12,977 nt of DNA from Pyricularia pennisetigena (lineage: Eukaryota; Ascomycota; Sordariomycetes; Magnaporthales; Pyriculariaceae), in contig NC_043740.1 in NCBI RefSeq assembly GCF_004337985.1, positions 4,498,850 to 4,511,826 of the forward strand. The letters run 5' to 3'. Made by a program: the position numbers and the translations under genes. The notes under the pieces were generated by a model. It worked only from the letters and a program-made list of their open reading frames with translations, was not told where the DNA came from and made no database searches. This document shows, piece after piece, positions 1 to 8,700 of this stretch. The stretch's first letter is position 1, and each line of letters begins with the position of its first letter.

Positions 1-52
<52 letters not shown>
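1..52 (+). repeat. Poly-T tract (T52) at window start
   Basis: An uninterrupted run of 52 T opens the window. It lies directly upstream of the first recognisable DUF1996 coding residues, so it is either inside an upstream intron of that gene (a T22 tract sits in a later intron of the same gene) or the edge of an assembly problem. Its true length cannot be judged because the window begins inside it. Confidence 0.9.
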
Positions 53-56
<4 letters not shown>

Positions 57-68
57 GGGGGACAAAAG

Positions 69-1286
69 TCCTTCAGGGTTTGTTCTTCCTTGTAAGAACG
101 GCTGGCTTTGCTGACTTTATGCTATCCAAAAGATGCTGGTGGGTGACGCCGGCCAGACCGATACCAGCAAGGTGTCCAAGGCAAACATCTGCCACAGGGT
201 GAGTTGTTTACCGTCTGCTATCAACCAACGGTCAAATGTGCTGACTTGATGCTCTACAGTGTTGGACTTCTCCGTCCGAAAACACCTTTGTCGGCGGCGC
301 ACCGTGCTCCGGCAGCGACACAGTCGACATCCGTATGTGGATATGCCTGTCACTTTCTTGATTGTGCTTGCTTTGAGCTGTTGTTCTCGGGCACGACACT
401 GACCGAGCTGCGACTATAGCGCAAAACCCGAGTTGCAAGATGATCAGGCAGACATTGGTGTTTCCAGTACGTGGCACCGACACCCCCCCTAGTCTTGACT
501 GAGACCATGACAGGCTGGAAATTATAGCATCAGAAACTTTTCCATAACCAAGACGGGAACTCAACGTACTAACGCCGACGACTCTAGTGGTGCTGGGATG
601 GCAAGAACCTCGACTCGCCTGACCACAAGAGCCACGGTGAGTTTGCTCAGCATACACGCGGGTTTCTTGACGAGCCTCTCGAGAACTTTACTAACAAAAC
701 CCAAACGTAATCAAAGTGGCCTACGGCGCCGGCATGGGTATCACAGGGGGCGGAAACTGCCCGGCATCTGTACGGCGACCCCCCATACTTTAACTGCTCC
801 CTGCCTTTCTTTTTTTTTTTTTTTTTTTTTTCTTTCTGACAAAACACCCCCAAACACAGCACCCCGTCAAGCTCCCCGTCGTCATGTACGAGCTCATGTG
901 GAACGTGACCGAGTTCAGCAACCGCAACGACTGGCCGGCCGACGGCAAGCCCTTCAGGTACAGCATGGACCTCGGCGGGAGCGCCGCCCACGGCGACTAC
1001 GTCTTTGGCTGGAAGGACGACACCCTGCAGCGCGCCATGGACAGCCGCTGCAACTTGAACCAGCCCTGTCCCCAGGCCGGCCTGACCGTCGCCCAGCCGG
1101 CCGAGTACAATGCCTGTAAGATGCGGCAGCAGGCGCCCGAGCCGGTGGATGGATGTAAGTCTTTTCGTCTTGTGGTGTAGCTGTAGATGCTATTCTGAGG
1201 CAGTGTCACTGACTGATGCTTGGCTGTTCTTCGTCTCGGTAGGGCTCCAGGCGATGCCCATGGGGCAGATGGCCATCAAGGCTTGA
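69..1286 (+). CDS. DUF1996 domain protein, C-terminal part, multi-exon (5' end outside window)
   Basis: This is the 3' part of a spliced gene for a fungal DUF1996 protein. I join exons 69-77 (tentative), 133-198, 260-332, 420-466, 588-636, 717-769, 860-1154 and 1243-1286, with stop TGA at 1284-1286. All introns are GT/AG (55, 61, 87, 121, 80, 90 and 88 bases); several show CTRAC-type branch sites, for example ACTAAC at 568-573. The joined frame stays open for 208 codons from position 133 and gives family hallmarks: MLVGD near the start, then CWTSPSENTFVGGAPC, LVFPWCWDG, NLDSPDHKSHVAY, CPASHPVKLP and HGDYVFGW. Cysteines are frequent, as expected for a secreted protein. DUF1996 proteins are usually secreted, have no settled biochemical function, and often carry a C-terminal WSC or other sugar-binding domain. 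None is present here: the protein ends about 30 residues after the domain core. The signal peptide and N-terminal half lie upstream. The 9-base exon 69-77 is uncertain; it would supply the SFR before MLVGD. The family call is strong, the role unknown. Confidence 0.88.
810..831 (+). repeat. Poly-T tract (T22) inside a DUF1996 intron
   Basis: A 22-base T run lies inside the intron 770-859, 28 bases before the acceptor AG at 858-859. It may serve as an extended polypyrimidine tract. Homopolymers of this length are prone to slippage, so intron length is likely to vary between isolates and assemblies. Confidence 0.9.
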
Positions 1287-1579
1287 GGCGCTGCGGCTGT
1301 TGTCTTTATTTTGAAGGAGAGTCCAAGAGGCGGTCATGGTAGGATATCTGAACTTGGTTTTGCCGGAAACGATTCTATTCACTGCGCAAACTCGTCTAGA
1401 ACAAGTCGTAGTAGCATGTTTTGACAATGACGAATACTTTTTATTCTTGCACACAGAATATTGATGCTCTTGATGGTCAGTGAACATGAATGACCTCAAA
1501 CTAAATCATATCACTCTTTTCCCTCTTCGCCTGCAATGCCAGCTCAACGCATAAATCATCAAAACAAAAGCCCAAAACC
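1287..1579. other. Tail-to-tail spacer with the 3' UTRs of DUF1996 and 2EXR genes
   Basis: Only 293 bases separate the stop codon of the + strand DUF1996 gene from the stop codon of the minus-strand 2EXR gene. Both 3' UTRs must fit here, so the transcripts probably overlap or end very close together. I see no canonical AATAAA on either strand in this interval, which is common for fungal genes. Confidence 0.6.
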
Positions 1580-3177
1580 TCACGCGTCCCAACAGACCTC
1601 GCCGTCAACAATCTTGGGCGGCTGCAGCCCAGGCCACTGGATCTTGAACCGCACCGCCGGCACCACCTCCGGGAGCACCAACTCCTCCTCCTCCTCCTCC
1701 TCCTCCTCATTATCATCAGCATCCGCCCGCATCACCCTCTCCATCCCCGCCCTGACCGTCTGCCGCCCGCATCTCTCCCACCACTCGCCCAGACACTTGT
1801 CCAGACAAAACGCATGTGAGTGGTGCCCCAGTGCCAGCAGCCTGGGCCTCCTCCCGCCGTGCCACTGGCCCGTGGCCTCGCCGACGGCCAGGATCCTGCG
1901 CATCCCCGCCGCGTCGCCCAGCGGCACCACCTCGGTGACGTGGTGGCAGGCCTCGTGCGGGATCATCTGCCGCCAGTACGCGCTGGCGTCGACGTTTCCC
2001 GCCTCGTCGAGGCGGGACCCTTGCCCCGCGCCCACGTCCACCTGCTCGACATTGTCGAACTCCCCGACCGCCTGCAGCCGCTGCAGGTAGCCCTCGACGC
2101 CGCCGCCGGGCCCTTCCCGCGCCGCCGTCCCGGACCCCAGCGTGACGTACACCGTCTGCACCGTGACCAGCACCGCGGACCCGCCCGCCAGGACCTCCCT
2201 CAGCACCGCGCCGAGCGACGGCGCGCCCCCGCGCCCGCCCGCCAGCCGCGCCAGGTCCAGCCCCAGCAGCCCGTCGTCCTGGATTGCCTGCCCGCGGCCG
2301 AGGAAGTGGTTCAGCCCGAGGACCACGCCGCCGCGCAGCCTGCCGACGCAGCCCAGCAGGCCCGCGAGCCTACGTCCGTCGGGCGAGTTGCCCAGGTCCA
2401 GACGGTCGTGGATCGTCAGGCCCGTCGCGGCACCCGCCACCGTCGCCGAGAGCACCACGTCCCTCGCCTCGCGGCAGACGCCCGCCAGCGCCGGACGCGG
2501 CACGTCGGCGTGCCAGTTATACCGCCAGCCGCGCACCACGCCGACCCCGAGCCCGCGGCTGCGCTGCCGCAGCGCCAGCGACCAGATCTCGAGCCGCAGC
2601 TCGGCGGGGAGGTCTGGGAACCGGTGGAACGTGCGTGGTTGTCGTGGCTGGTGCCGGTGCTGCTTCTGCGCCATTTGTTGCTGATATGCTGCTCCCTCGC
2701 CACCATCCTCCTCTGTCCTCTTCTGTCTCCCTCCCCTAATATCCCTCGTCTCTTTCTTCTTTTTCTTCTTCTTTTGCTTCCTCCTAATCCCAAACGCATC
2801 CCCACCCTCCCCAGCAACATCCTCGTCAAAAGCCCGGAGCAGCCTCGCCCTGGCCGCCCGCACGACCCTGGGATCCGCCCGCCCGGACGCCGTGCCGTCC
2901 GACAGCGCAAACGGGACCGCGTCCCGCAGCATCTCGGCGAGCGTGTGGCGCGCCACCTCCTCCACGTGCCTGTTCCGCCTCTCGTCCTCGTTCTCCTCGT
3001 TCTCCTCCTCCTCCACCATCGCCGCCTCCCCTCCGCCGCAGCAGCAGCACACAGCACCGTCGTCGGCCGCAAACCACGACTCGGTCAGGTGCGAACACGT
3101 CACGCCCGCCGGCCACCCCTGCCGTATGCCCCGCCAGTCGGGCGCAAAGTTGTCCGCCGCGCCGTGGGGGCCCGGTC

Positions 3178-3214
<37 letters not shown>

Positions 3215-3358
3215 GTCGTCCGAGCCGGAGTCGTGCGAGTCTCTCTGCCGCCTGCCCAGGAAGCGGCGCAGCGACCACGAAGCCACCTGCTGCGCCCGTC
3301 CCAGGAGGCGGCTGTGGTACGATGCGTCCATGACTTCCCCCCGGCGCGGCTCTGTCAT
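1580..3358 (-). CDS. 2EXR domain-containing protein with poly-Gln, poly-Glu and poly-Lys tracts
   Basis: A single open frame of 592 residues. The diagnostic segment is TFHRFPDLPAELRLEIWSLA at about residues 243-262, the start of a 2EXR domain, named for its conserved EXR motif; VCREARDVV at about 294-302 fits the next conserved part. 2EXR proteins are abundant in filamentous ascomycetes and have no established function. The first ~240 residues are mostly low complexity: Gln12 at 49-60, four adjacent Cys at 104-107, an acidic stretch at 115-126, and Lys7 at 196-202. A Glu9 tract lies near residues 551-559. No signal peptide or membrane segment is visible. An in-frame TAA lies just upstream of the ATG at 3358, and the context has a purine at -3, so I keep this start; Met10 is an alternative. 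The CDS is markedly more GC-rich than its surroundings and carries a long antisense open frame on the + strand, which I treat as a by-product of composition. The N-terminal extension may be partly non-conserved. Confidence 0.75.
1682..1708 (+). repeat. (CTC)9 microsatellite encoding Glu9
   Basis: Nine perfect CTC units; on the minus strand they read (GAG)9 and encode nine consecutive Glu near the C-terminus of the 2EXR protein, after RADADDN. The use of one codon throughout indicates recent slippage growth. Confidence 0.9.
3179..3211 (+). repeat. (CTG)11 microsatellite encoding poly-Gln
   Basis: Eleven perfect CTG units followed by TTG; on the minus strand this reads CAA(CAG)11 and encodes Gln12 at residues 49-60 of the 2EXR protein. 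An almost pure CAG tract suggests length polymorphism rather than strong constraint on the exact length. Confidence 0.92.
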
Positions 3359-3377
3359 TTCACTCGAACGATCTCTT

Positions 3378-3398
3378 TATATATATATATATATATAT
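3378..3398. repeat. (TA)10 dinucleotide repeat upstream of the 2EXR start
   Basis: Twenty-one bases of alternating T and A lie 20 bases upstream of the ATG at 3358. It resembles a TATA element, but it is too close to the start codon for a normal leader if that ATG is used, so it more probably lies in the 5' leader, or transcription starts close to Met10. Confidence 0.85.
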
Positions 3399-3689
3399 GT
3401 TTTATTTGATGCTGTTTTATTCTCGGCAGCCTTGACAACGTAATTTCAGTTCAGAACCTGTTAATCTGGCCGAGACAAATGTCCATGAAATGAGGTGGAG
3501 TAACTTCGTTTTGAATACAGAAACTTTTCCACCGACCTGAAAAAATGTCGCCTGAATGCCTGGTTTTGAAGAGTAAGAGAGAGAGGGATGAAAAGAAACA
3601 AACAAGGTTCGCGCCATGAATGTACAAATAAATGTATTAGGCCAGATGTATAAATCGCGGTTTGCAGCAGTTCGAACTTCTTGGAACTA

Positions 3690-3695
3690 CACGTG
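3690..3695. promoter_or_regulatory. CACGTG E-box-like site in 2EXR upstream region
   Basis: The palindromic hexamer CACGTG occurs about 330 bases upstream of the 2EXR start codon. It matches the core site of bHLH regulators such as Cbf1-type factors. A single hexamer is weak evidence, and no function is shown by the sequence alone. Confidence 0.25.
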
Positions 3696-4344
3696 ATTGC
3701 TTATTAGTATATTAGTAATAGCTCTCGTCATGCATCTATGTCGTCTACTGCAAGCCATGGTTCACATCATCATCTGGAGGCGTGTTTCATCATGTCAACA
3801 CAGGCACGGCATGCATCCAGTAACAAAAACTGCGAATAGTAAATTGAAAGAATAACCGAACTTTTTTCTGGTGCTCTGACTGCGTTATAGACTCTGAAGG
3901 CGGTACCCGGGGGAACACCAGCACGACAAAGACAAGACCAAACCACAGATCAACACGGTGCCCTAACAACAACAAGGATAGGCAGACAAACGTTGCGAAA
4001 GCTTTTCTCCCACTGGTGATGGTCATGGTGATAAAACATGCTGTGTGCAGTTGAAACTCGCAAAAGCGCCGTGTGCACCGAAAGAGAGGACCTAAAGACG
4101 ACTCCTCCGCCTTACACGTCCTTCAGGTAGCCGGGAAAAAGCCAGATGGCTAAAGCCCAGTTCCCCAGCTGGTGGCACGCATCATATCAACTCGCCCATG
4201 ACCTTCGCCAGCGTCCTGATTTTCAGATTTGTCGTCATCATTGCTGCAGCCACCTTCACCAAGCTTAGATGGATTAGGACAGGAAGAAGTTATCCCCAAG
4301 ACGCTACCGTCCACCACGACATTCCGCCACGTAGGCCTCGTCTT

Positions 4345-7300
4345 CTAGATCGGACTCGCAGGCTCGCCGGCACCAAGGGAATCACCAGACTCCCGACTGC
4401 GCACGCTGCCGCTGCTGCTGTTGCCTCCAGAGTCTGGACCAGAGTTGGACCCACCGAGGCCGCAGCCCGAACCAGAGCCGGACCCGGTGTCGTTGCGCCG
4501 GTGATACGCACGAAACTGCTCAAACAGACCTGGCGGAGGGCGTTGAATGCGCGAGGGAGTGCCCGACGACGAACCTGCACCGCCGCCACTGCCAAAGCTG
4601 TAGCCGTGGTGATGGTATCCGTTGGTTCCCTGGTCTTCGTCGCCACCGTGGTCGGATTGTGTAAATCCGGACACGTCAGAAAGCATTGAGCTGGATCTAC
4701 CGCGACGTTGCTTCTGGGCCGAGTTGGGCTGGTGCATCGCTGCCTGGGGGTTGAACTGCTGGGGGGATGACGTAACTGCCGGGTAGTGGTGCTGCAGACC
4801 ATTCGAAGGATGCGGAGGAGAGGACAAGATTGACTGCGAAAGTGGCCCCGCCGAGGCCGCAGCTGGCCACATGGACATGGCCATGGATGACGGTACACCA
4901 TACGAGGGCTGCGCCGGCGCCGGCGTGGCTCCCCACATCTGCTGGTAGCTGGGGTCCGGCATCATTGCCGCTTGGTTGTATCCCATGCCATCGTACGGGA
5001 GAGCGCTCGTCGTCGCAGTTTCGTAGTACGCGGCCAGAGCCGCACTCAACGCATGCACCTGTTGAGACTTCTCTTGGTTGTAAGCTCTAACCGCCCCAAT
5101 CGTCTCGGCAAAGGACTTCTCCGTCCGCTCCACGTCTGCCAGAAAGGCCGCGCGTTGTTGTCTTCTCCGTTCGGCCTCGTCGAGCCCGCGGGCATTGGCG
5201 TCCGTGATGCGGGCGTGTTCGTCGTCGAGCTTGGCAATACGAGCCGCAATCTTGTTCCGCTTGTTCTGCAGGGCATCCCGGTCCGCGACGAGCTGCTTCA
5301 GGCCCTGGTCGATGTTTGTCTTGAAGCTTTTGAATGCCGAGCGAGCGGCGTCGAACTTGCTCTTCTCTGCGTTCCACTCTACCTGCTTCTGACGATACCG
5401 ATCGAGGACCTCTTCAGGTACCGTCTCCATATCCTTAATCTGCATCTCGAGCTCCCGCACAGACTGTTCTGCCTGGGCTTGCTGTGTGTTGTGTTGGTTG
5501 ATCTTTTGTCGCCACTTCTCGTCGTTGCTGCCGGACGACTGGACCGTGTTGGTCAGCTTCTCGATTTCCTTGCGGAGCTGGTTGACCTTGCGATTGTTCT
5601 CTTTCCGGAGGGCCTTGAGCTTGACCTTCTCCTCCGCAAGCTTCACCTCCTGGTTGGCAATCGAAGTCTTGAGCGTCGTGGCGGGGTCCTTGCGGGAGAG
5701 AACCCGATGCGTGGTGATTTGCGCCGTGGTGGCGGACTGGTCGGCATCGCGGGTCCGGGCCTGCGCCGTCCTGACGCTCGTCGAGAAAATTACTTCGTTG
5801 GTAAGGGTGCTGACAAACTCGCATTCATAGCTTGACATGGGCGTCAGGCCATAAATGTCACCCGTCCAGCGCGACCCGGGCTGTGTCTTGCCTTCCTCAC
5901 TATCCTCTTCCATGCGCGTTATGCGCGTCGGCTGCCAGATGGCATTATTAACTCGGACGAAAAATGGCTTGCTGCTGTCGACCCACGAGGTGCTGTGCCT
6001 TGAATTCTCTTGCGGTTCTTCTTCCTCGACCGCGTCGTCGGGGAAGTGGCTTGTCGCAAAGCAAATCTCGTCGCTGCCGACGTAGCATACCCATATCTGG
6101 CCAGGTTGCGTATTGAAGGGCGCATTTCCAAGGTTGTGAATGTCAGTAGCGTTTGAGCCGGCGGATTCCCGCGCGGCTGTTGATAGTTCGTATTCTTTTA
6201 CCATAACAATTTTTGTACTTGCGAGTGCAGCCCAGAGAGGCTGCCTTATCCGAACCTGCGCACTCTGTTTCCTTTTCTTTTTTGTCGACACCGAAACCGT
6301 CGTCGACGCCGGGTTTCCACCCACGGCCGCCGAACTGCTGGCCTCGCTTTCGGTCTGAGGCCCGTGTGGCCCTTCGGTGGTCGATTCTCCAGGAAACAAA
6401 GTCTTGCCGGCCTCGGGGTCCAGCTGACTCTGAGGTTGTGCGTCTCTTTTTTCTCTTCTTAAATACCATTCGCGAACAAACTTGACGAGGCCCTGCATAA
6501 CTATATGTACGGCTAAGACGTTTCGTATCCAGGCATACGTCCCATTCCTCCTCGAAGTCGAAAAGGAGGGCGTGCCTAGAGATCCCGAGGAGTCTGATGA
6601 TGACCAGCCATTTCCTCCCAAAAGCGTTGTTATGCGGGAAATGCTCGAGACATTCGAGTGTTGTCCGAAACGCGAAAGGCCGACAATGATTGTGCAGAGC
6701 ATAAAGGTGTTGAGCGACCCTTGCCGGGAACTCCCACCACCACCCAGAGTGAGGGCGATGGTCACCTGGGCAAAGTCGAGCAGAAAGCTCTGCAGGAGCC
6801 CCGGCAAAAATATCCACACGAGAAGGAACACGCAGTCTATGCATAGCAAGACTGTTATCGAAGGGGTGCCGATGGCTGCCTCAAACATGTCGGTGATGCT
6901 CAAGCCCGAGCTGGTAGTAACAGGCGGGACAAAGGTCAGGAGCGTGAATAGGCCGTAGATCAGGGAGAGGGCAATCGGGGACAGCTGCATGAGGATGATG
7001 AGAATGGCTATGGTGTCATAGAGCGGGCAAGACCGCAGGACGGTCAGGGCGAAATCGAGAGGACCGGTATCGCGGTGGACGTTGGCGTTCTTGGCAGCGT
7101 TGACATCGATACGACGAGCATTCTCCTCCGGGTTGCACACGTGGGGATGCGCTTGATTATTGGCAGGAGTATCCGAATCCGCCGACGCGAGGTTTTCCGA
7201 GCTAGCGCCAGTCGAGGGCCTCGAGAGAGTCGTAGCGGATTTGAGCTCGCCAGTCGTAGCGTTAGTGGGGGCTGGAGGAGTCATGTCGCGATGCTGTCCA

Positions 7301-7632
7301 TTATGGTGCTTGGACCCGATTCCACTACCGTTTGCATAGCCGTTGACGTAGCCGTTCGCCTTGCCGTTGGTGTGACCGTTACCAGCCGGCGAAAATGAAT
7401 TCTGCTGCCTCGAGGCGGATCGGGCTTGATCGTTCTCGACGTTGTCTTTGGCGGCATTTGAGCAGTTTTCAAGTACCGACTGGCGAGGAGAGCCACCGTC
7501 GAGCAGGCTCTGGCTCCTCTGCTTGCTGCTGATACGCTTCCCGGGGCCTACAAGGCCATTGTCGTGACGGGTGCTGGCGTCGCGGCTGGCGGCTCCCTGG
7601 TGTCGCTTTGCCGAGGAGGACGCGCGAGGCAT
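4345..7632 (-). CDS. acrB: AcrB-like ubiquitination network signalling protein (membrane and coiled-coil)
   Basis: A single exon of 1095 residues that I recognise as AcrB. In Aspergillus nidulans acrB was found through acriflavine resistance and interacts genetically with the CreB deubiquitinating enzyme; it was described as having three membrane spans and a coiled coil. Both traits are visible. Residues 1-190 are polar, with an Asn-Gly-rich stretch at about 85-104. Hydrophobic segments lie at about 206-236, 258-281 and 305-320, with a weaker one near 370-384. A basic patch KKKRK (451-455) follows. Residues 508-626 read like a fibronectin type III fold, with IWVCYVG, FFVRVNNAIWQPTRI and YGLTPMSSYECEFVS. 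A long coiled coil spans about 655-860, with a break near 734-746. The last ~220 residues are low complexity, rich in Pro, Gln, Ser and Gly. An in-frame TGA at 7651-7653 makes the ATG at 7630-7632 the first available start, although the base at -3 is T. The biochemical activity of AcrB is not established. Confidence 0.88.
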   Translation of the reverse strand: MPRASSSAKRHQGAASRDASTRHDNGLVGPGKRISSKQRSQSLLDGGSPRQSVLENCSNAAKDNVENDQARSASRQQNSFSPAGNGHTNGKANGYVNGYANGSGIGSKHHNGQHRDMTPPAPTNATTGELKSATTLSRPSTGASSENLASADSDTPANNQAHPHVCNPEENARRIDVNAAKNANVHRDTGPLDFALTVLRSCPLYDTIAILIILMQLSPIALSLIYGLFTLLTFVPPVTTSSGLSITDMFEAAIGTPSITVLLCIDCVFLLVWIFLPGLLQSFLLDFAQVTIALTLGGGGSSRQGSLNTFMLCTIIVGLSRFGQHSNVSSISRITTLLGGNGWSSSDSSGSLGTPSFSTSRRNGTYAWIRNVLAVHIVMQGLVKFVREWYLRREKRDAQPQSQLDPEAGKTLFPGESTTEGPHGPQTESEASSSAAVGGNPASTTVSVSTKKKRKQSAQVRIRQPLWAALASTKIVMVKEYELSTAARESAGSNATDIHNLGNAPFNTQPGQIWVCYVGSDEICFATSHFPDDAVEEEEPQENSRHSTSWVDSSKPFFVRVNNAIWQPTRITRMEEDSEEGKTQPGSRWTGDIYGLTPMSSYECEFVSTLTNEVIFSTSVRTAQARTRDADQSATTAQITTHRVLSRKDPATTLKTSIANQEVKLAEEKVKLKALRKENNRKVNQLRKEIEKLTNTVQSSGSNDEKWRQKINQHNTQQAQAEQSVRELEMQIKDMETVPEEVLDRYRQKQVEWNAEKSKFDAARSAFKSFKTNIDQGLKQLVADRDALQNKRNKIAARIAKLDDEHARITDANARGLDEAERRRQQRAAFLADVERTEKSFAETIGAVRAYNQEKSQQVHALSAALAAYYETATTSALPYDGMGYNQAAMMPDPSYQQMWGATPAPAQPSYGVPSSMAMSMWPAAASAGPLSQSILSSPPHPSNGLQHHYPAVTSSPQQFNPQAAMHQPNSAQKQRRGRSSSMLSDVSGFTQSDHGGDEDQGTNGYHHHGYSFGSGGGAGSSSGTPSRIQRPPPGLFEQFRAYHRRNDTGSGSGSGCGLGGSNSGPDSGGNSSSGSVRSRESGDSLGAGEPASPI

Positions 7633-7815
7633 ACAGCTGCTTTTACCGGCTCAGTAACACGTCGACCGTGTTCTGAGCCAGGTAAAGAATTTCAAAGGGA
7701 AGCCTGTGGTTTCGGGAGGAGGTGTTGAGGGGGCTCAGAGCCAAAGCATGACAGGATAGGATGGTAGCTCGTGGAGTACGACCACCGAATTCTGCATGTG
7801 TCCCTCCTTCTTCGG

Positions 7816-7831
7816 TTTTTTTTTTTTTTTT
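7816..7831 (+). repeat. Poly-T tract (T16) in the acrB leader region
   Basis: Sixteen T on the + strand, followed by an interrupted T/C-rich run to about 7862. It lies about 185 bases upstream of the acrB ATG and would read as an A-rich tract in the acrB transcript, or act as a nucleosome-excluding poly(dA:dT) element. Confidence 0.85.
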
Positions 7832-8485
7832 CTTTCTTTTTCTTTTTGTCTTCCCCTTTCCCTCTGCGTTCAGTCGATTTTGACAGGAGTTTGTGTCGAT
7901 CGACGACAACTCGGATTGACCCGTCGTGTGGGCTTGTGAGTCGAGGTTGTCGGTCGGCCGGTCGGGTAAGGATCGTGACACCCGTTGATTACTCAAGGGT
8001 CTGTGTGTTTTGTTGGTGGGATTATGCGGCCGCGTCCTGAAGATGGGCGTAGAAGTTGAATTTCGGGGAAGGAGAGTATTTGGGTGTGGAAGGTTGTGTT
8101 GGGTGGATTGAAGAAAGTCGCACTTGACCGAGTTAGTGACCCGCGCCGTGTGCTAAACTGTACAGTGTGTCCGATGCTTGGTTTGGGTGGGATTGGCCTG
8201 GTCTGAGCGTCAATTCGAGGCCTTCGGCTGCAGGAGGTGCCCGCTTGTGTTGTGCCGTCAAGTCAGTAAGTCAGTCAGCAGTGCAGGGTTGGCTTGTGGA
8301 AAAGCAGGAGGGTAAGGGATAGGGAAAGGAAAGGGGGCAGATGGGCGGAATCTGCCAGGCGAAAGAGTGGAGCAGACGACTGATCCGCGGGGAGGTGTGA
8401 TTTGCTCCGTTAAGAACAGTATGGAGCGAGAGAGGGAGGGAAAAACAAAAAGCACGAGCGCAATTTGCCATTGGCTGAGTCGATC

Positions 8486-8510
8486 AGCACGCAGAGCACG
8501 CAGCACGCAG
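8486..8510. repeat. Short tandem repeat AGCACGCAG x3
   Basis: Three exact copies of AGCACGCAG start at 8486, 8495 and 8502; the last two overlap by two bases. The repeat sits in the acrB upstream region, next to the CCAAT motif at 8470-8474. Confidence 0.8.
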
Positions 8511-8700
8511 CAGAGGTAGTTACCTCCTGGTGCGATAACAAAACACCGCCCAAAAGAGCGCTTGTGCAACTCAGGAAAGAAAGATACTTCCCCACCACTG
8601 GTGTCAACAACAATCAGGCAGGTCGCAATCAATCAATCTATTTCTTCCAAGCTCTCAATTGACTCAATCTAGACGATGGGATGTGAGATGAGGCTCTAAC

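Larger units (their letters stand above)
3359..4344. other. Spacer between acrB and the 2EXR gene; no gene recognised
   Basis: This 986-base stretch must hold the 3' UTR of acrB (high-coordinate end) and the promoter of the 2EXR gene (low-coordinate end), as both are read on the minus strand. It contains a (TA)n tract, a CACGTG site and short AT-rich direct repeats (ATTAGTA at 3703-3709 and 3711-3717). A minus-strand open frame of 78 codons at 3790-4026 has no recognisable homology and lies where the acrB 3' UTR is expected; I do not call it a gene. Confidence 0.6.
7633..8700 (-). promoter_or_regulatory. Putative acrB 5' leader and promoter region
   Basis: No gene is recognised in this ~1.07 kb stretch upstream of acrB. 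On the minus strand it has two pyrimidine-rich blocks (complement of about 8308-8338 and 8415-8450), typical just upstream of transcription starts in filamentous fungi, and CCAAT pentamers (complement of 8192-8196 and 8470-8474). A GCGGGG hexamer near 8387-8392 fits the CreA consensus SYGGRG. If transcription starts near the pyrimidine blocks, the leader is roughly 600 bases. The exact start and any leader intron cannot be fixed from sequence alone. Confidence 0.45.

Noticed and set aside
598..1119. A 173-codon + strand frame across the DUF1996 gene
   Set aside because: It reads through introns, including the T22 tract as poly-Phe, and is out of frame with the conserved exons.
1820..3409. A 529-codon open frame on the + strand opposite the 2EXR gene
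   Set aside because: It follows from the high GC content and third-position bias of the minus-strand gene. Its product is Pro/Arg/Ala-rich with no recognisable domain, while the minus frame has a clear 2EXR motif.
3790..4026. A 78-codon minus-strand frame with a hydrophobic N-terminal part, like a small secreted or membrane protein
   Set aside because: It lies where the acrB 3' UTR is expected, has no recognisable family, and its codon use is not like the neighbouring genes.
4972..5835. A 287-codon + strand frame opposite acrB
   Set aside because: It is a Leu-rich shadow of the heptad-repeat coiled-coil coding sequence on the minus strand.
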